From Gerris lacustris (taxonomy: Eukaryota > Arthropoda > Insecta > Hemiptera > Gerridae): a DNA stretch of 64,000 bases. Made by a program: the position numbers and the translations under genes. The DNA lies in NCBI GenBank assembly GCA_951217055.1, contig OX578279.1:74331131-74395130 (forward strand), in the 5' to 3' direction. This document shows positions 1 to 19,561 of this stretch, piece after piece (position 1 is the stretch's first letter; each line of letters begins with the position of its first letter). The notes under the pieces were generated by a model. The model had not been told where the DNA came from and ran no database searches. It saw only the letters and a list, made by a program, of their open reading frames with translations.

Positions 1-178
1 AAAAAAACTCACTAATCGTGCGTAAAGCTAAAGAATTCTTTACCACCCTAGGGCGGTAAAGAAGAGGAATTCTTCCAAACTATGAGACGCGCATGTGCAA
101 TTAATAGAAGTACGTAAAGAATCACTTTCTACGCATCTAAACAGAGATACAATGTTTATATTTCGTAACAATCGTAGA
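1..178. repeat. Dispersed repeat family G, 3' part
   Basis: This segment closely matches the downstream part of longer copies at 49207-49784 and 48783-49205. Shared landmarks are the CTAATCGTGCGTAAAGCT word, a small hairpin around a run like TTTACC-GGTAAAG, the string CTTTCTACGCATCTAAA and the terminal CAATCGTAGATAA. The copy is cut by the window edge. No coding potential is seen. The superfamily is not recognised; the full unit reads like a non-autonomous mobile element with short inverted sequence ATCTACGATTGTT/AACAATCGTAGAT. Confidence 0.6.
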
Positions 179-549
179 TAAATAATATTTAAATAACTAA
201 ATACAACACTGTAATAAATAATGTTTAAATATCTAAATACAACACTGTAATAAATAATATTTAAATAACTAAATAAAGATCAACAAATCAATATATGACA
301 TTTTCAATTTTAACTAGGTACTATAAAAACTTTATTTTAAATAATCATACCTACTTTTTTATTTTATGAATAGTATCAAAGAACAGTTTTAACCACTTTG
401 GTATTTGGACATAATAATTTTTTTATGAAAAAGTTCTATAAAATTGCAGAAAAAAAACTTGCTCTTTGGTGCACATTTGAAAGATTTCTAAAAATATTTT
501 AATTATAATATGGAGAATAATATTTTTGTGTGTTTTTCTCCTCTTTTAG

Positions 550-690
550 TTGGGTGAAAAATCGAACCATGGGTCACATCCCAAATATTTTATCTGAGCC
601 ATTGAGTCTTGATACAAAGATAATCATGGTCAACGCTATATTTTTCAATGGAAACTGGCTGACACCATTCCCTGTTGAATTTACAAGGAA
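550..690 (+). CDS. Serpin exon (internal)
   Basis: Begins after a CTCTTTTAG acceptor and ends at donor AA|GTAAGT. The first base completes a codon from an upstream exon outside the window. It translates as a WVKNRTMGHI start, an NILSEPL stretch and MVNAIFFNGNWLTPF, the serpin region before and including the NAIYFKGxW consensus. The exon ends two bases into a lysine codon that is completed by exon 2088-2316. Confidence 0.88.
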
Positions 691-893
691 GTAAGTAAAA
701 TATCTTATTATAATTGTTTTCTTTAAATAAAATAATCAATGATCTATAAATATTTGTTATGTTAAATATATAAAAATGAGGAAAAGTAAAAAATATATAT
801 GGTTTATTAGTCTGAGGAGGGCTTGGCTGCAATGGGCTTATACAATATTTGGGTTATAGACTTATTACAATTACTAGCAGCATCTAAACAAGG

Positions 894-926
<33 letters not shown>

Positions 927-3900
927 GAAAAAGTAAAATAAAGTACTTTATCATAACACACTTAATAGTAAAAATAGTGCAAGAATACCACGCAAAGAAT
1001 GTTCTTGAATGAATTAACTGCCCAAATTTTTTTGGGGGAATTTTTTGGTTTTTTTTTCTTGGGATTTTGTCTGTTAAGGGGTCCCTTAATATGTAAAAAA
1101 GCGTTGCCATATGGCAACGCTAGGATATTAGCCCTACAGTTTTTTCTCAGTAAATTTTTTTTAAATTTCTTTTAAAAAATGTATGTAAAAATACATTTTG
1201 AGTCAAAAAAGCACTAATAATACTAACAAAATAACAAATTTATTTAAACAAACGAAAAAGTAAATTAATTTTTTTTTTTTTACATAATTTGTAGGTACCT
1301 ATGCATCATGTTCGTCTGTAAAATTATGTAATTATTATTTGTTTTGTGCATGTTTTTTTGGTATTACCTTTACAAATAAATATATATATTATTCAATTGT
1401 TCCAAAAGAAATATAGATATTATTATATACATATTATTTTTAAAAGAATAGCCCTACTAATATTTTTCATTTATTAATGAGACCAGCTAGTTAATTATAC
1501 TTATTCAATTAGTTAAGAAACTAATTGAGAAATATTTAGAAAATAATCAATAAAAAATGAACGTTTGGAAAAAAATACATCAAAAGTTTGTATATAAAAT
1601 ATGATTGAATAAAATTATGACAGAAAAAAAAAAACTGTAAGGCTAATGTCCTAGCGTTGCCATATGGCAACATTCAAATTGACGCTCAATGTTAGGGCAG
1701 AAATATTAAATTTTGTGAAACTGCAATAATTTTATATTTTTAATTATTCTTTGTTCTAATAGTTTCATTACCAATAATAAAATGATTCAATTAATCAATT
1801 AATTAAAATTCTTTCCATATCACAAATTTGGAATAACCCATTTTTTAAACCTGCCTTGTCGCATACGCGTTGCACTAAATAAATAAATATAATAATACAC
1901 AATTAATTTAGTCCTGCTTTTGACATAATATTAACATTTAAAAAGTTCAATATTAACTTGGACCTCTTCAGACTCTAAAGGGAGGGGGGTTCTGTTGCTA
2001 TATGGCAACGCTAGGTTATTAAGGGTAAATGTTACTAATAAAATTATTAAATATAAAGGTAATAATTAATTTCTAATTTGTTCGCAGGCATAAGTTCCAC
2101 ATAGATTCAAGTAACACTGTTCATGTAGATATGATGATAAATGTAGCAGAAGCCTTCTACTTTGGAGATGAAGAAAAGAAAATCTTAGGTCTACCTTATA
2201 AAGGAAATGAAACAATCATGTACTTTGTAAGGCCTACATCAGATCTTGATACATTTGTTGCATCTTTAACACCTTTGGACTTGCAAGCCATGGTTGAGAA
2301 CAGTACATTCACGACGGTAATTTCTTTTTACTATTAATTAAATTTTACAATGGTAGACCCTACCTACCGAGAGCGGGCAGACTCGATTAAACACCTCCTA
2401 TATCTTCCTAACTCCCTGTTCCTATATCTTCCCTACTCGTGTAACGCTAGTTTTAGGTAACACTTTTCGAGGTTATGTACCATAGCCAAGACATGAAAAT
2501 GTCAATATATAAAACCATACAGGTGTGCTCTTTAAGGTTAATTGTAAAATAGAATCTGAACCGTGGGCCTGGGTATTACGAAATGTGAAAAGTGTAGTAG
2601 GGAGAGCATGCTCCTGGAACATGCGGCCATTTCGACCCAGCACCACGTGTTATTGAGTAAAAACAACAACAAAAAAGATGATAGTTACTATCTATACATA
2701 GTTCATGAAAACATGCTAAAAGCTGCCTGTATAGGAATAACAATTCAACTGGCAAAAAAATAAAAACAAATAATTGGTATTTTTAACCATTAAAGGTAAT
2801 GTTTAATTATAATTTATCAACGAACTGATGTTAATCAAAGTCAAAATAATTAGATCTACTCTATTCTACAAAGATTTAAATAAGTATATTCTCCATCTAA
2901 ATCTAAAATGCGCAATTTATTATGATAAATAATAATATAAAATAATTGATGGATTTTTTTGCGATTGGGGGCGGGGGATTGAAATCAAATCCCTAAGTGG
3001 CGACCTTAAATTGAGGCGTTCAAAACCAGAACCATCTCAAAACCAGGGCCATCCCTCTAGAGCCCTGACCTGAGATACCTTGACTGGCCAAGTCACATGG
3101 CCCATTCTGGTTTTAGATTTACAACTCTTTAAGCAGTTGGAACCAACCCAACACATGCTGCTATCTGTTGAGAAATAAGATAACTTAATATAGACCACAA
3201 TGACACTCAAATATAAGCTAAAACCAAGTGTAAGCACCACTTAGCCTGTTTTGTGGGTTGGCCCGTTCTGGTTTTGAACACCTCAATTAAAGGGGTTAAG
3301 TCCAAATGCTACACTCCAGTAGTTACTACCTGAGACATATTAGAAACAAGTCCTAGGTCTTTCTTTCTTTATCAGTCATTTTACACACCGAATGATGTAT
3401 TTATTTCTGAGGGAAAGGTGTATTACACCTCAACCAAAACAGATTTTGGTTTGGATTTAGGTGCGTTTAAGTACACTTTGATGCTACTTAATTTAATCAC
3501 AATAATGTTATAAACCACTTAGTGTGAACAAAATAGCTTTGATCGGGCCCACCCAATACAAACGCATTAAACATTTTCCGTTCATTATGATCAAAGTTGA
3601 GATCGTTAGATTTTCTTTTATTAATTTTCAGGGAAAAGACTAGATCAGTGGTACTGGTTAACATCCTTTATTCTCTCAAATTATACCTCACCTCCAACCA
3701 TTACTACTAAGGACCACAGTCAGATCGTAGAACACAGTGTGTTTTAGCCTTTCAATAATTTTGAATATGATGACTTCATATTCTATCATCAAAAAATTTA
3801 CTAAGTTTGAAGATGATTATGTTTTGTTTTAAGTCAACATTTTTTAAACAAAGAATGAGCATATGTGTATGTATTAGTTATGTGTACGTATTAGTTTTGT

Positions 3901-4441
3901 CACACAGTCCTGTGGTCCCTTTCCTGTGTACTTCTCTCATTGGTACCTTTTGTTTATTATAATCAGTTAATTAATGTTATCCCTTTGTCTCGGTCCTAAA
4001 GTAATCACCACATTATGCAGCGTCTACTGTCTACTTTATTATTTTTTAATTAAACTTTTTGTATTGTGATTGCCGCTAATTTTTTTTTTTTTTAATTTTC
4101 GTTCACAGACAATTTATGCAGTTCCTAAGATGAAACTTGAGGAGACTTTACACCTTCAGAAAGCTTTGGAACATTTAGGAGTTCATTCTCTTTTTGATCC
4201 ATACTCAGCTGACCTCAGTGGTATAGCACCTGGAATTTACGTCAATAACATTCTGCAAAAAGTTGAAGTTATCATTAGTGAAATCGGAACAGTAGCAAGC
4301 GCAGCAACCGTAGTAGACTTGGTGCGAAGTGGTGGCCCCGTGGTACGCCTCGACAAACCATTCCTTTTCTTCATATACGATGTGCCTACAAAACTTGTCT
4401 CCTTTTGGGGTACAGTTTACAATCCTTTGCAACAGGATTGA
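550..4441 (+). CDS. Serpin (serine protease inhibitor), 3' part of gene, partial
   Basis: Serpins trap serine proteases by cleavage of an exposed reactive-centre loop; insect members often regulate clip-protease cascades outside the cell. Three coding exons are joined by GT-AG introns with compatible phases: 550-690, 2088-2316 and 4109-4441. They give about 234 C-terminal residues of a family whose members are usually near 380-400. Family landmarks occur in order: a W-V-x(n)-G-x-I segment, the strand 3A-type VNAIFFNGNW followed by PF, a long beta-rich stretch in exon 2, a PKMKLEETL segment, LFDPYSADLSGI, the hinge and reactive loop, then the C-terminal PFLFFI block. The first exon starts mid-codon, so the missing 5' exons and any signal peptide lie left of the window. 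I cannot place it in a named serpin subclass. Confidence 0.9.
691..2087 (+). other. Serpin intron with an inverted-repeat MITE
   Basis: A 1.4 kb AT-rich intron. It contains a poly-A tract near 901-925, the MITE at 1103-1671 and a further solo copy of the same end near 1994-2027. No coding exon is seen. Confidence 0.7.
1103..1671. mobile_element. MITE with GTTGCCATATGGCAAC-headed inverted repeats
   Basis: The left end (1103-1147) and the reverse complement of the right end (1626-1671) match over about 45 bases with few differences. Both begin with the self-complementary GTTGCCATATGGCAAC followed by GCTAGGAYATTAGCC. The interior is AT-rich and non-coding. A third, slightly diverged end occurs near 1994-2027, pointing to a second, broken copy. 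Target duplication is not clear, so the superfamily is not assigned. Confidence 0.65.
2088..2316 (+). CDS. Serpin exon (internal)
   Basis: Lies between acceptor TTCGCAG and donor ACG|GTAATT. The first base completes a lysine codon and the exon ends in phase 0. It encodes about 76 residues: HKFHID, then VDMMINVAEAFYFGDEE, LGLPYKGNETIMYFVRP and LVENSTF-like helix and strand segments. These correspond to the serpin central region where the Q/K-VPMM and LPYKGxxxSM motifs sit. The VPMM motif appears as VDMMI here, a divergence but not a break. Confidence 0.88.
2317..4108 (+). other. Serpin last intron, no gene seen
   Basis: A 1.8 kb intron. A repeated phrase about CATTCTGGTTTTAG and a G-rich tract (2968-2990) are visible around 2960-3290, probably repeat relics. 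Short open frames at 2563-2763 and 3037-3240 have no recognisable domain. Position 4079-4100 is the T-rich acceptor tract. Confidence 0.6.
4109..4441 (+). CDS. Serpin terminal exon with reactive-centre loop and stop
   Basis: Starts after GTTCACAG in phase 0 and ends with TGA; it encodes 110 residues. Residues 5-10 (VPKMKL) and 24-39 (GVHSLFDPYSADLSGI) are serpin landmarks. The hinge is E58-I-G-T-V-A-S-A-A-T67, small residues as needed for loop insertion, so an inhibitory mode is likely. The loop continues V-V-D-L-V-R73-S74. Arg73-Ser74 is the natural P1-P1' pair if the loop is one residue shorter than the usual 17; strict counting puts Ser74 at P1. The C-terminal block (residues 83-106, KPFLFFI to FWGTVYNP) is the conserved serpin signature region. 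Confidence 0.93.
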   Translation, partial: TIYAVPKMKLEETLHLQKALEHLGVHSLFDPYSADLSGIAPGIYVNNILQKVEVIISEIGTVASAATVVDLVRSGGPVVRLDKPFLFFIYDVPTKLVSFWGTVYNPLQQD

Positions 4442-4550
4442 TTTGATGAATTGTTTGCTATGACTTATGACACTATCTTTGTGACTATTCTACGCTAAAT
4501 ATCATAAGTAAATTAATCTATGATATAATACAAAAATATTATCAATATTA

Positions 4551-4556
4551 AATAAA
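4551..4556 (+). terminator. Candidate polyadenylation signal of the serpin
   Basis: An AATAAA hexamer lies 110 bases after the stop, in AT-rich sequence. Several similar AT-rich hexamers follow, so the exact cleavage site is uncertain. Confidence 0.45.
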
Positions 4557-4831
4557 TATTTAAATTTATGAACAAATGTATAACTATTTATAAATTGTAC
4601 ATAAATATGCTTAAATAGGACTGATTCATATAATATTATTTATAAATTTACAAGGACTAGACTAACATCTGGTTTATAATTAACTTTTTGTTGCATATAT
4701 TCAACTATGCATGATTTTTATTTTTTATATATTAAGGTAGCAATTAATTTTTTTTATAGTACTACCTTAAAACTGTTCATTTCATTTTTACTTTTTCATG
4801 TGTTATTGTATTCATATATATTATTTAACAA

Positions 4832-5167
4832 CAGTAATGTCTCAATAATACGTGTTGGATGGGACCGGCACCATCTCGGATTATTGGAAATTTCCGAAAA
4901 AATGTGAATTTGGAATTCTACTTTTTAACTATTTATGGAAAAATAATACTTGCATTTATATTCTATTTTCATTAGACTGTCAAATAATTTCATCCAAATC
5001 CGTTTCCAATGACCCACTGTTACAAACCGAACTCCCGTGCAATAGTTTTTAGTGACACCTGTATCTATAAGCAACAACGCATCTATTTTCATAGCTAAAG
5101 GAAGTTCGGTATGTTTTCGTTTACTCATAAACTCGGATTATCGGAGCTCAGACTATCAAGACTACTG
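4832..5167 (-). mobile_element. Decayed Tigger/pogo-like element with transposase N-terminal remnant
   Basis: The plus-strand left end CAGTAATGTCTCAATAATACG and the right end (read in reverse) CAGTAGTCTTGATAGTCTGAG are imperfect inverted repeats. The right end abuts TA, the usual target of this superfamily; the left TA is lost. Both subterminal regions contain a TAATCCGAG-type word typical of pogo/Tigger ends. On the minus strand an open frame starting at 5128 opens MSKRKHTELPLAMKI and continues into a helix-turn-helix-like stretch of about 33 residues, as in the N-terminus of Tigger/CENP-B-like transposases. It then loses resemblance and stops at 4925. The catalytic domain is absent: this is an internally deleted, inactive copy. 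Confidence 0.65.
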
Positions 5168-5404
5168 TATAAAACTTACTTAACTCATTCAATGCTTTTG
5201 GATTCACCGTAGTTGCATGACATGCTAAGGCTGCCTTATATAAACCGTGCAACCTCATTTGGTATTATTTAAAACCATAGAGGTACGTTCCTGAATTGAA
5301 TAATACATTGAATGGGTTATAGTTTAGATGACTATACAGTTCTGTGCTTTTTTAACAAAACTTCTAAAAGAACAAAACTTTAGTTCATAAGATTGCATTC
5401 TAAA

Positions 5405-5538
5405 GGTGGTGACACACTTGAGCATTCGCCCCGAATGAGCATGCGTTCGCCCCGAATCGCTTAGATATGGAGAGGACGAGCCGAACGGAAACGCATGCTC
5501 ATTCGGGGAGAATGCTCAGGTGTGTCTCCGCCTTTATA
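5405..5538. mobile_element. Small inverted-repeat MITE
   Basis: Left AAAGGTGGTGACACACTTGA and right GGTGTGTCTCCGCCTTT are inverted ends. The interior is made of inverted words CATTCGCCCCGAATGAGCAT and its complement, so the whole unit can fold. It resembles in style the PIF/Harbinger-like elements at 21827-22571 and 47275-47775, with flanking TAA/TTA. Non-coding. Confidence 0.5.
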
Positions 5539-8500
5539 AAATAACATTTACAATCTTATCTTACATTGTAACTGCTTTAAAGGTAAAGGCCTGAAAGGTG
5601 TTTTGAGTAACAGAAAATAACCTATGAATTTCCAATCAATAGATGACATTTTACAATATCATAAAATTAAACTTTGGCAGGCCGGAGACCTTATTGTCTA
5701 TTTCGTCACAGATTATTATTAAGTTTAAAAGACTTTAATAATTAATTTACTCTGTTTTAATAATTAAATCTTTAAACTTAATAGTTTCTTTAAAATCAGT
5801 TTCACGCATGAGTTCATTCAATGCATATGACCAAAGATCATCTTAAAGAGTCAAAAATAGATTGGGAAAACAAATAATGTTTTACCTAGAAAAAAAAAAA
5901 AAAAATGGCTAAATTAATTTCACTTATTTCAGTCCTTATTCTAACACACATTTGTAATATATTAGCTATTCATTGGATCAAATAAGTCTTATGGAAAACT
6001 CTCTAGTTTACATACATTTTATTAAATATTACATTATATAAACCTTAAGAAACGAATTTAATATTTCCTTCATACACAATATTGTCATATATACGTTTTT
6101 TTAAGAGACCTCAACCTTAAATCATTCCTAACACATATAATTTATTTTAATGTAAATAGTTATAAATTATTAAAATGTATCTAGTCAAACTAGATTAGAG
6201 CTATTCTTTTGTAATGTCAATGAAAATGCTTTAATTTATATTTAAGGACAAATTATATTATTATTTATATCTTGTACATAAATATTTCTTGCATAGAACA
6301 ATTATTTGTTTTTATTTAAGAAAATAATATAATAAAAAATGTATAAACATATACAATTTGTGTCTTTTTAATGTACATACCTAAAATTAAATACAGGAAG
6401 GACCAGTTCCACACGTCCACCCTGTATAATGTGGGATGAGTCTCATCTTCGGTTTAGGGATGTTAGTAGTCTATGACAGTGTTAATGGGTCTATAGAATG
6501 CGTTTTTGGCTAAACCTAAACAGGGTGTCCCGAGTCAAGAAGCATATTCAGGCAGTGGTGTAGATACAGGGGGGGGGGGGGGGGGGGGGGATATCCCCCC
6601 CTTGATATGAAGAAAATATATATATTATAATTTATAATAAATAGATGAAACCAAGTTATAAAATCGTGAGAGTGAAACACTTATCAAGAAAAAAAAATAG
6701 AAATAAGACAAACTCACAAGGAGACGGCGGTTATGACAAAGAGTAGCTAGAAGGCTAAAGCTAGGGCCAACCAATATATACTGCAGTCATCTTGCTTCAA
6801 TAACAACTCACAACATTGACGAAAAAAAAAAATTCTCTTATCATAAATATACAAATATACGATGATAAATATAATATCATAAATATAGAAAATATACAAA
6901 TATAATAAATAAATATATGCGGCGGAACGGCGTTCCTTGACCTCTCTCTCTAAAATTATCAGCACTAAGATTTTTTTTCAATCCTTTCTTAAATTTTGTT
7001 TATCAGTGAGTGACTACAAATTTGATTAAGGACATAATGTATTAAACTGGCAATTTTTTTTTTTCCAAATTACAAAAAATATATCTTTTGTTGAGAATAT
7101 AATATGTACTAATAAATTATAATATCCTGAACAACAAAGGTTCTTTTTTAATGGCAGGAAATCAATGAGACAGGGAATGTTTTGTTGATTTAATTATTCG
7201 TATAAAGTTAAGTACCTATATATTTATTGAGAGAATTATAACAACACGTGACATGCTAATCAAGAAATTGTTTATAAAAAATACTACTTAACCCTTTGAG
7301 TACTGTTAACGTAAATTTACGTCAACAGGCCTACTGACGTAAATTTACGTCAACCGTTTTGATGTCATCAGGCCTACTGACGTAAATTTACGTGGACAGT
7401 TCTTTCTTGTTTAGAGGCCCGAGATTGTACATCTAGCGCTTTCTAGTTGTTGTCGGTGGTATTAAGTAGGTTCTATAAAGGGTCGTTTAGATGGAGCGAG
7501 GGTTGCTGATAGAAAAGAAAGGATAGACTAGATGTCGTCATCTAGGGGTTGCAGACTGTAGACCCTGTCACGCATCTACCTCATGCACCCGATCTCTAGG
7601 CCTTAAGGCCTAGAGCTCGGAGCTGCTAGAGCCCTTTTTTCCCATCTCTCAGCAAATACGGATCCTTTTCTACCTACTTATTATATTGTGTAGGGTCTAA
7701 CCGACTTTCCCCGTCCTTTTTTCCTATTTTCTAGTAAATATTGTACCGGTAGGTTTAGGTTGGGAGCTAAATGCCAAAAATCTTTTACAACCTCAGTTCT
7801 TCACTCTGTATCAAGTAATCTCAATTGCAGTCTAAAGAAATATTTTCTATACTGGTAGAAGCTAACCAGCCATAAGATAATTTTTAAAAATCTCTCATGT
7901 TAGACAACTTTAGCATCTTAACTAAGATATTAAATGCCTTTCATTGTGTCCTATACTAATGAGACCTATTTATTGCAAGTTTTTTTTTAATGTAAATATT
8001 GAAAAATCCAAGTCAACATCATCTAATTTTTTTTCATGGTAAACTAAAACAAATAATTGTGCATTTGTAGATTATTATTATTATTTTTTTTTTAGCTCTA
8101 TTCAATCATTTCATACATGGGAAAGTACACAATTGAAAACTTCCCTTCGAGATTCTTCTAATCCATAAGCAGCCTAATAAATAGACACACTAAGTCAACA
8201 GTTTGTTCTGAGAGAATTCTTTAAAAGATTTAAAGGAAAATTGTGCTTGGGAATAATAGTCTAAAAGATTTCAATCTAAGACCACAAACTAGGTCCCTCA
8301 GAACACATGAAATCTCTCTGAACACATTATTTGTGAGATCTTCGAGTACTCTCCCAAAATATTATATGAACTTGAGCTGCCTTAATATATATTATGATCA
8401 TTTAGCTCAGAAAGCTAGTTATATAAACAAAAAAATAATAGAAAAAAAGGGGAAAGAATCGGAAGGGAAGAAAAGAAGGGACATAAATAAAAGGATTTCT

Positions 8501-8604
8501 TAGGGAAGTAACAGATTATAACTAGGAAATGAAGAAAAATCAATGTAACAAAACTAAATACCAAAGTATTTTATATAATATTTAAAACATGGATAAAAAT
8601 AAGA
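5539..8604. other. Spacer between serpin and RpS5, no gene seen
   Basis: AT-rich sequence without a supported gene. It contains a G-run at 6571-6590 preceded by CAGTGGTGTAGATACAGG, which looks like a lone hAT-type end. A phrase at about 6915-6945 (GGAACGGCGTTCC) recurs at 53115-53130. The palindromic repeat at 7291-7395 is listed separately. Short open frames at 6747-6965 and 8243-8503 show no domain. Confidence 0.5.
7291..7395. repeat. Three copies of the palindrome GACGTAAATTTACGTC
   Basis: The 16-base palindrome, or its core ACGTAAATTTACGT, occurs three times: about 7309-7323, 7336-7352 and 7379-7392. The second and third copies follow the spacer AGGCCTACT. The block begins TTAA followed by CCCTTTGAGTACTG, which is the form of a piggyBac-like terminus (TTAA target plus CCC start). 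No matching right end was found, so the mobile-element reading is tentative. Confidence 0.45.
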
Positions 8605-16993
<8,389 letters not shown>

Positions 16994-17880
16994 CTATAAT
17001 TTAAGCAACGAAAATAGCATGTTAGTCTAAATATATAAACAATAAGGAATCTATATAAAAGATAAAAACAGATCGAATTCACTGTAATTCAGGGAGGTTT
17101 CTTGGACAACTCAATCACTTCATAAGCATTGTTCTTGCTTAGAATATCTATTTTTAAAATACTCTGCAATAATCATATATTATAAATGCAAACAAACTAA
17201 AAACAATGTGAAAAATAGATAAATATGGTACCCGCCCAAAACCTTAAACATACAAGCTTACTATTAGAGGTATACCGAAATGAAGTTAAACAACAAATTA
17301 AGTCAATAGCAAATCCGAGTTACAAAGAACTAACTTTAAGAAATTGAATTAATGCTTAGAGTTTGAATAATGTAAGAATAATCTGAGTCACTTAAACAAT
17401 GCGAATGAAGCTAAATAAACCACTGAAGAAAACACAAGTTTAGAAATCATTGTAATAGAACTTATACTCATATTATTTGATATTTAACTATGACAGATAA
17501 TAAAATAAGTAAATTCAGGAAAGAAGGATAACCATGAACTGGCAGTAAACGAGTACAAAGATATGCTAGCTTGAATAGCGGGTAACCACGTCAATACATT
17601 ATTAATAAATGATCACATCCAACAAAAAATAACAAAAAAATAACGAACCTGACTTTAAATATTTAAAACTTAAACAACACAAACATACAATAAGAAACAA
17701 ATGTGTAAATATCAATCACACGATCGACACAACTACAAACACGTGTTCATTGTCAAGACAAATTATCTAAAAATGTAACATTATTTTCAATAATAACTAA
17801 ATGAAAAATACTTAAATACCTTTGTATGAATGTACTTAATAAATATATCAGAAGAAATACAACTAAAATTGGATATTTAC
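16994..17880 (-). other. RpS5 intron 1 (5' UTR intron)
   Basis: Intron between the non-coding first exon and the ATG exon: donor AAAG|GTAAAT at 17880 and acceptor TATAG at 16994. AT-rich, no repeats or genes recognised. An intron between a short leader and the ATG is common in animal ribosomal protein genes. Confidence 0.65.
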
Positions 17881-17951
17881 CTTTGTAAATATAGAAAAAC
17901 GACCGAAAAAGTTACTACGGGAAAGTAAATCGAGCAAGGAGCACGGTGAAA
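17881..17951 (-). promoter_or_regulatory. RpS5 non-coding exon 1 and pyrimidine-tract (TOP-type) start
   Basis: On the minus strand two pyrimidine tracts precede the donor: CCTTTTCACC (start near 17951) and CTTTTTCGGTCGTTTTTC (start near 17911). Ribosomal protein mRNAs typically begin with C followed by a short pyrimidine run, which couples translation to growth signalling. Which of the two is the true start cannot be decided here; both give a short leader ending at AAAG|GTAAAT. No TATA box is seen, as is normal for these genes. Confidence 0.6.
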
Positions 17952-18149
17952 AGGTTACAACAAGCACCTCCGGCCATCTTGATCGATGCGCATGTCAGGA
18001 AGTAGATAAATGGCGCTAACTTCAAATACAAAAGATTCACGCTTTAAATAAAATCTAAACGTAGCTTTAGGTATATTAACACATATTACAAATATTTACA
18101 GCTTTTTAATAGACGACTAAAGTGGGCCTGTAATGTTGGCAACACTGAC

Positions 18150-19561
18150 GATCATCTGTGACCTCTGCGTTCCAAACAAACTTTTTTTACCATGTAAAAC
18201 TCTATTGTGTGTATTTATAATTGCTTCATTTTAATATTCTATAGACTTTTTCCAGTGTTTTTTTGTGTTTTATTGCAATTTGTAACCATTTTTAACTACT
18301 AAGCATAAAAGGTAAGTTTTTTTTCTTCTTTTTTGGGCCTTAATAGGTTCATTTTATTACGTGGATTTCATATCGTTTGGTCTTGATTCAAACCATTGAA
18401 TTAAACTTTAAATTTTCATATTATTTGATCATTTTGTTTTTACTATTATTTTTTTATCATAATTTCTTTACTTGGAATTAGTTTTTCCGATAGTTTTTTT
18501 TATTAATCTGTTGCTTTTCAGCCTTTGAAACTCGCTCTGCCTGGAACTATTTTAGTTTATAAAACCCATTATTTTTTACCTTTATCAATTTATGTTTATG
18601 TTTAACTACTTATTATTCGGTATGATCATCATGAATTTTGAATTTTAATTAATTTTGACCATTAATTTACTCGAGCCATTAATATTGATGCAATTTATCT
18701 CTACTGTTTGATCTGATAAGATGTATTGTTATTTTTAGACCTGTTGTTGTGATTACTGTTTTTCCCCTCTTCTTTTTTAGTGAAAAATGATGGTTAAACA
18801 AATTTTAGCTTTGCTAAAATTGCAGCCTTCTTTGTTGGAGACGAAGATGTTTTAGAAATAGAAAATGGATAAGCACATAACATCTTGTACTTATGACGGA
18901 GCTCTTAAAGTACTGCGAGGAAATGTGAATGCCAGCATGAGAATAAATGTTTTTTACCATGAGGAAGTAAGTAACGATAGCATAAGACTTTTTTGCATTA
19001 ATAAATGGATATTAATCACAAGTTTCTCAACTTTGTCCATGTTAATAAATGGTCATTGATCTTGTTGTTGAACTGCTTATTGCTTTCTTTGCTGTCAAGA
19101 AGAAGTAGGAAATATAGTAGTCCTATTTTGGTACCATTTCTGTTTTATTCTGTGTTGAAGACCCATGAGACATAAGAAGTATTTTATTGATACATGGCCA
19201 GTTAGATTTCACTAGGGACCTTAAAGACTAAGATGGAATACTCTCCTTGCAGTTTGAGTTGGCAAATGTGTCATTGATGACTAAGTAGAGTCAAATATTT
19301 AACTATAAAACATTGATTCTATTGGTCTCAAGTCTTCTACTTTTTTATTCTTTAGGATTATCTCCTGTTCTGTTTTAAAATAATATTTATTAGTCTCTTG
19401 CAATATTTCCAAAAAAATATTATTTGCTCAACTTTTAAGTCTTTTTTCAAGGGAAGAAATTTCCCTGTACACTGTCTCTGTGTTATCATTTTTATTTGAT
19501 GTAATTATTATTTATGCTGCAGGAAGGGCAAGGTGTCATTTTGTGCAATGAAACACCCTAG
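18150..19561 (+). CDS. Putative small spliced transcript divergent from RpS5 (46 aa ORF)
   Basis: I do not recognise this gene. Three exons are suggested by splice signals: a leader ending AAAAG|GTAAGT at 18311, exon 18781-18966 after CTCTTCTTTTTTAG and ending GAGGAA|GTAAGT, and an exon from 19523 after TTTATGCTGCAG. The frame from ATG 18865 runs 34 codons to the donor, then 12 codons (EGQGVILCNETP) to TAG at 19559. Phases agree. The product would be MDKHITSCTYDGALKVLRGN to NETP, 46 residues, with no signal peptide or domain. A 22-codon upstream ORF (18787-18855) precedes it. The leader starts about 200 bases from the RpS5 start, so a shared divergent promoter is plausible; it may equally be a long non-coding RNA. 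Confidence 0.33.
18865..18966 (+). CDS. Putative 46 aa ORF, first coding part
   Basis: Starts at the ATG in AGAAAATGG context and ends at the strong donor GAA|GTAAGT after 34 codons. Without splicing the frame would run to a stop at 19059, giving 64 residues. Confidence 0.33.
19523..19561 (+). CDS. Putative 46 aa ORF, last coding part
   Basis: Twelve codons and TAG after the acceptor ATGCTGCAG, in the same phase as the preceding donor. No homology recognised. Confidence 0.3.
   Translation, partial: EGQGVILCNETP

Noticed and set aside
6553..6600. hAT element starting CAGTGGTGTAGATACAGG
   Set aside because: Only one end is seen; no inverted partner or 8-base duplication was found, so it is left as a possible solo end.
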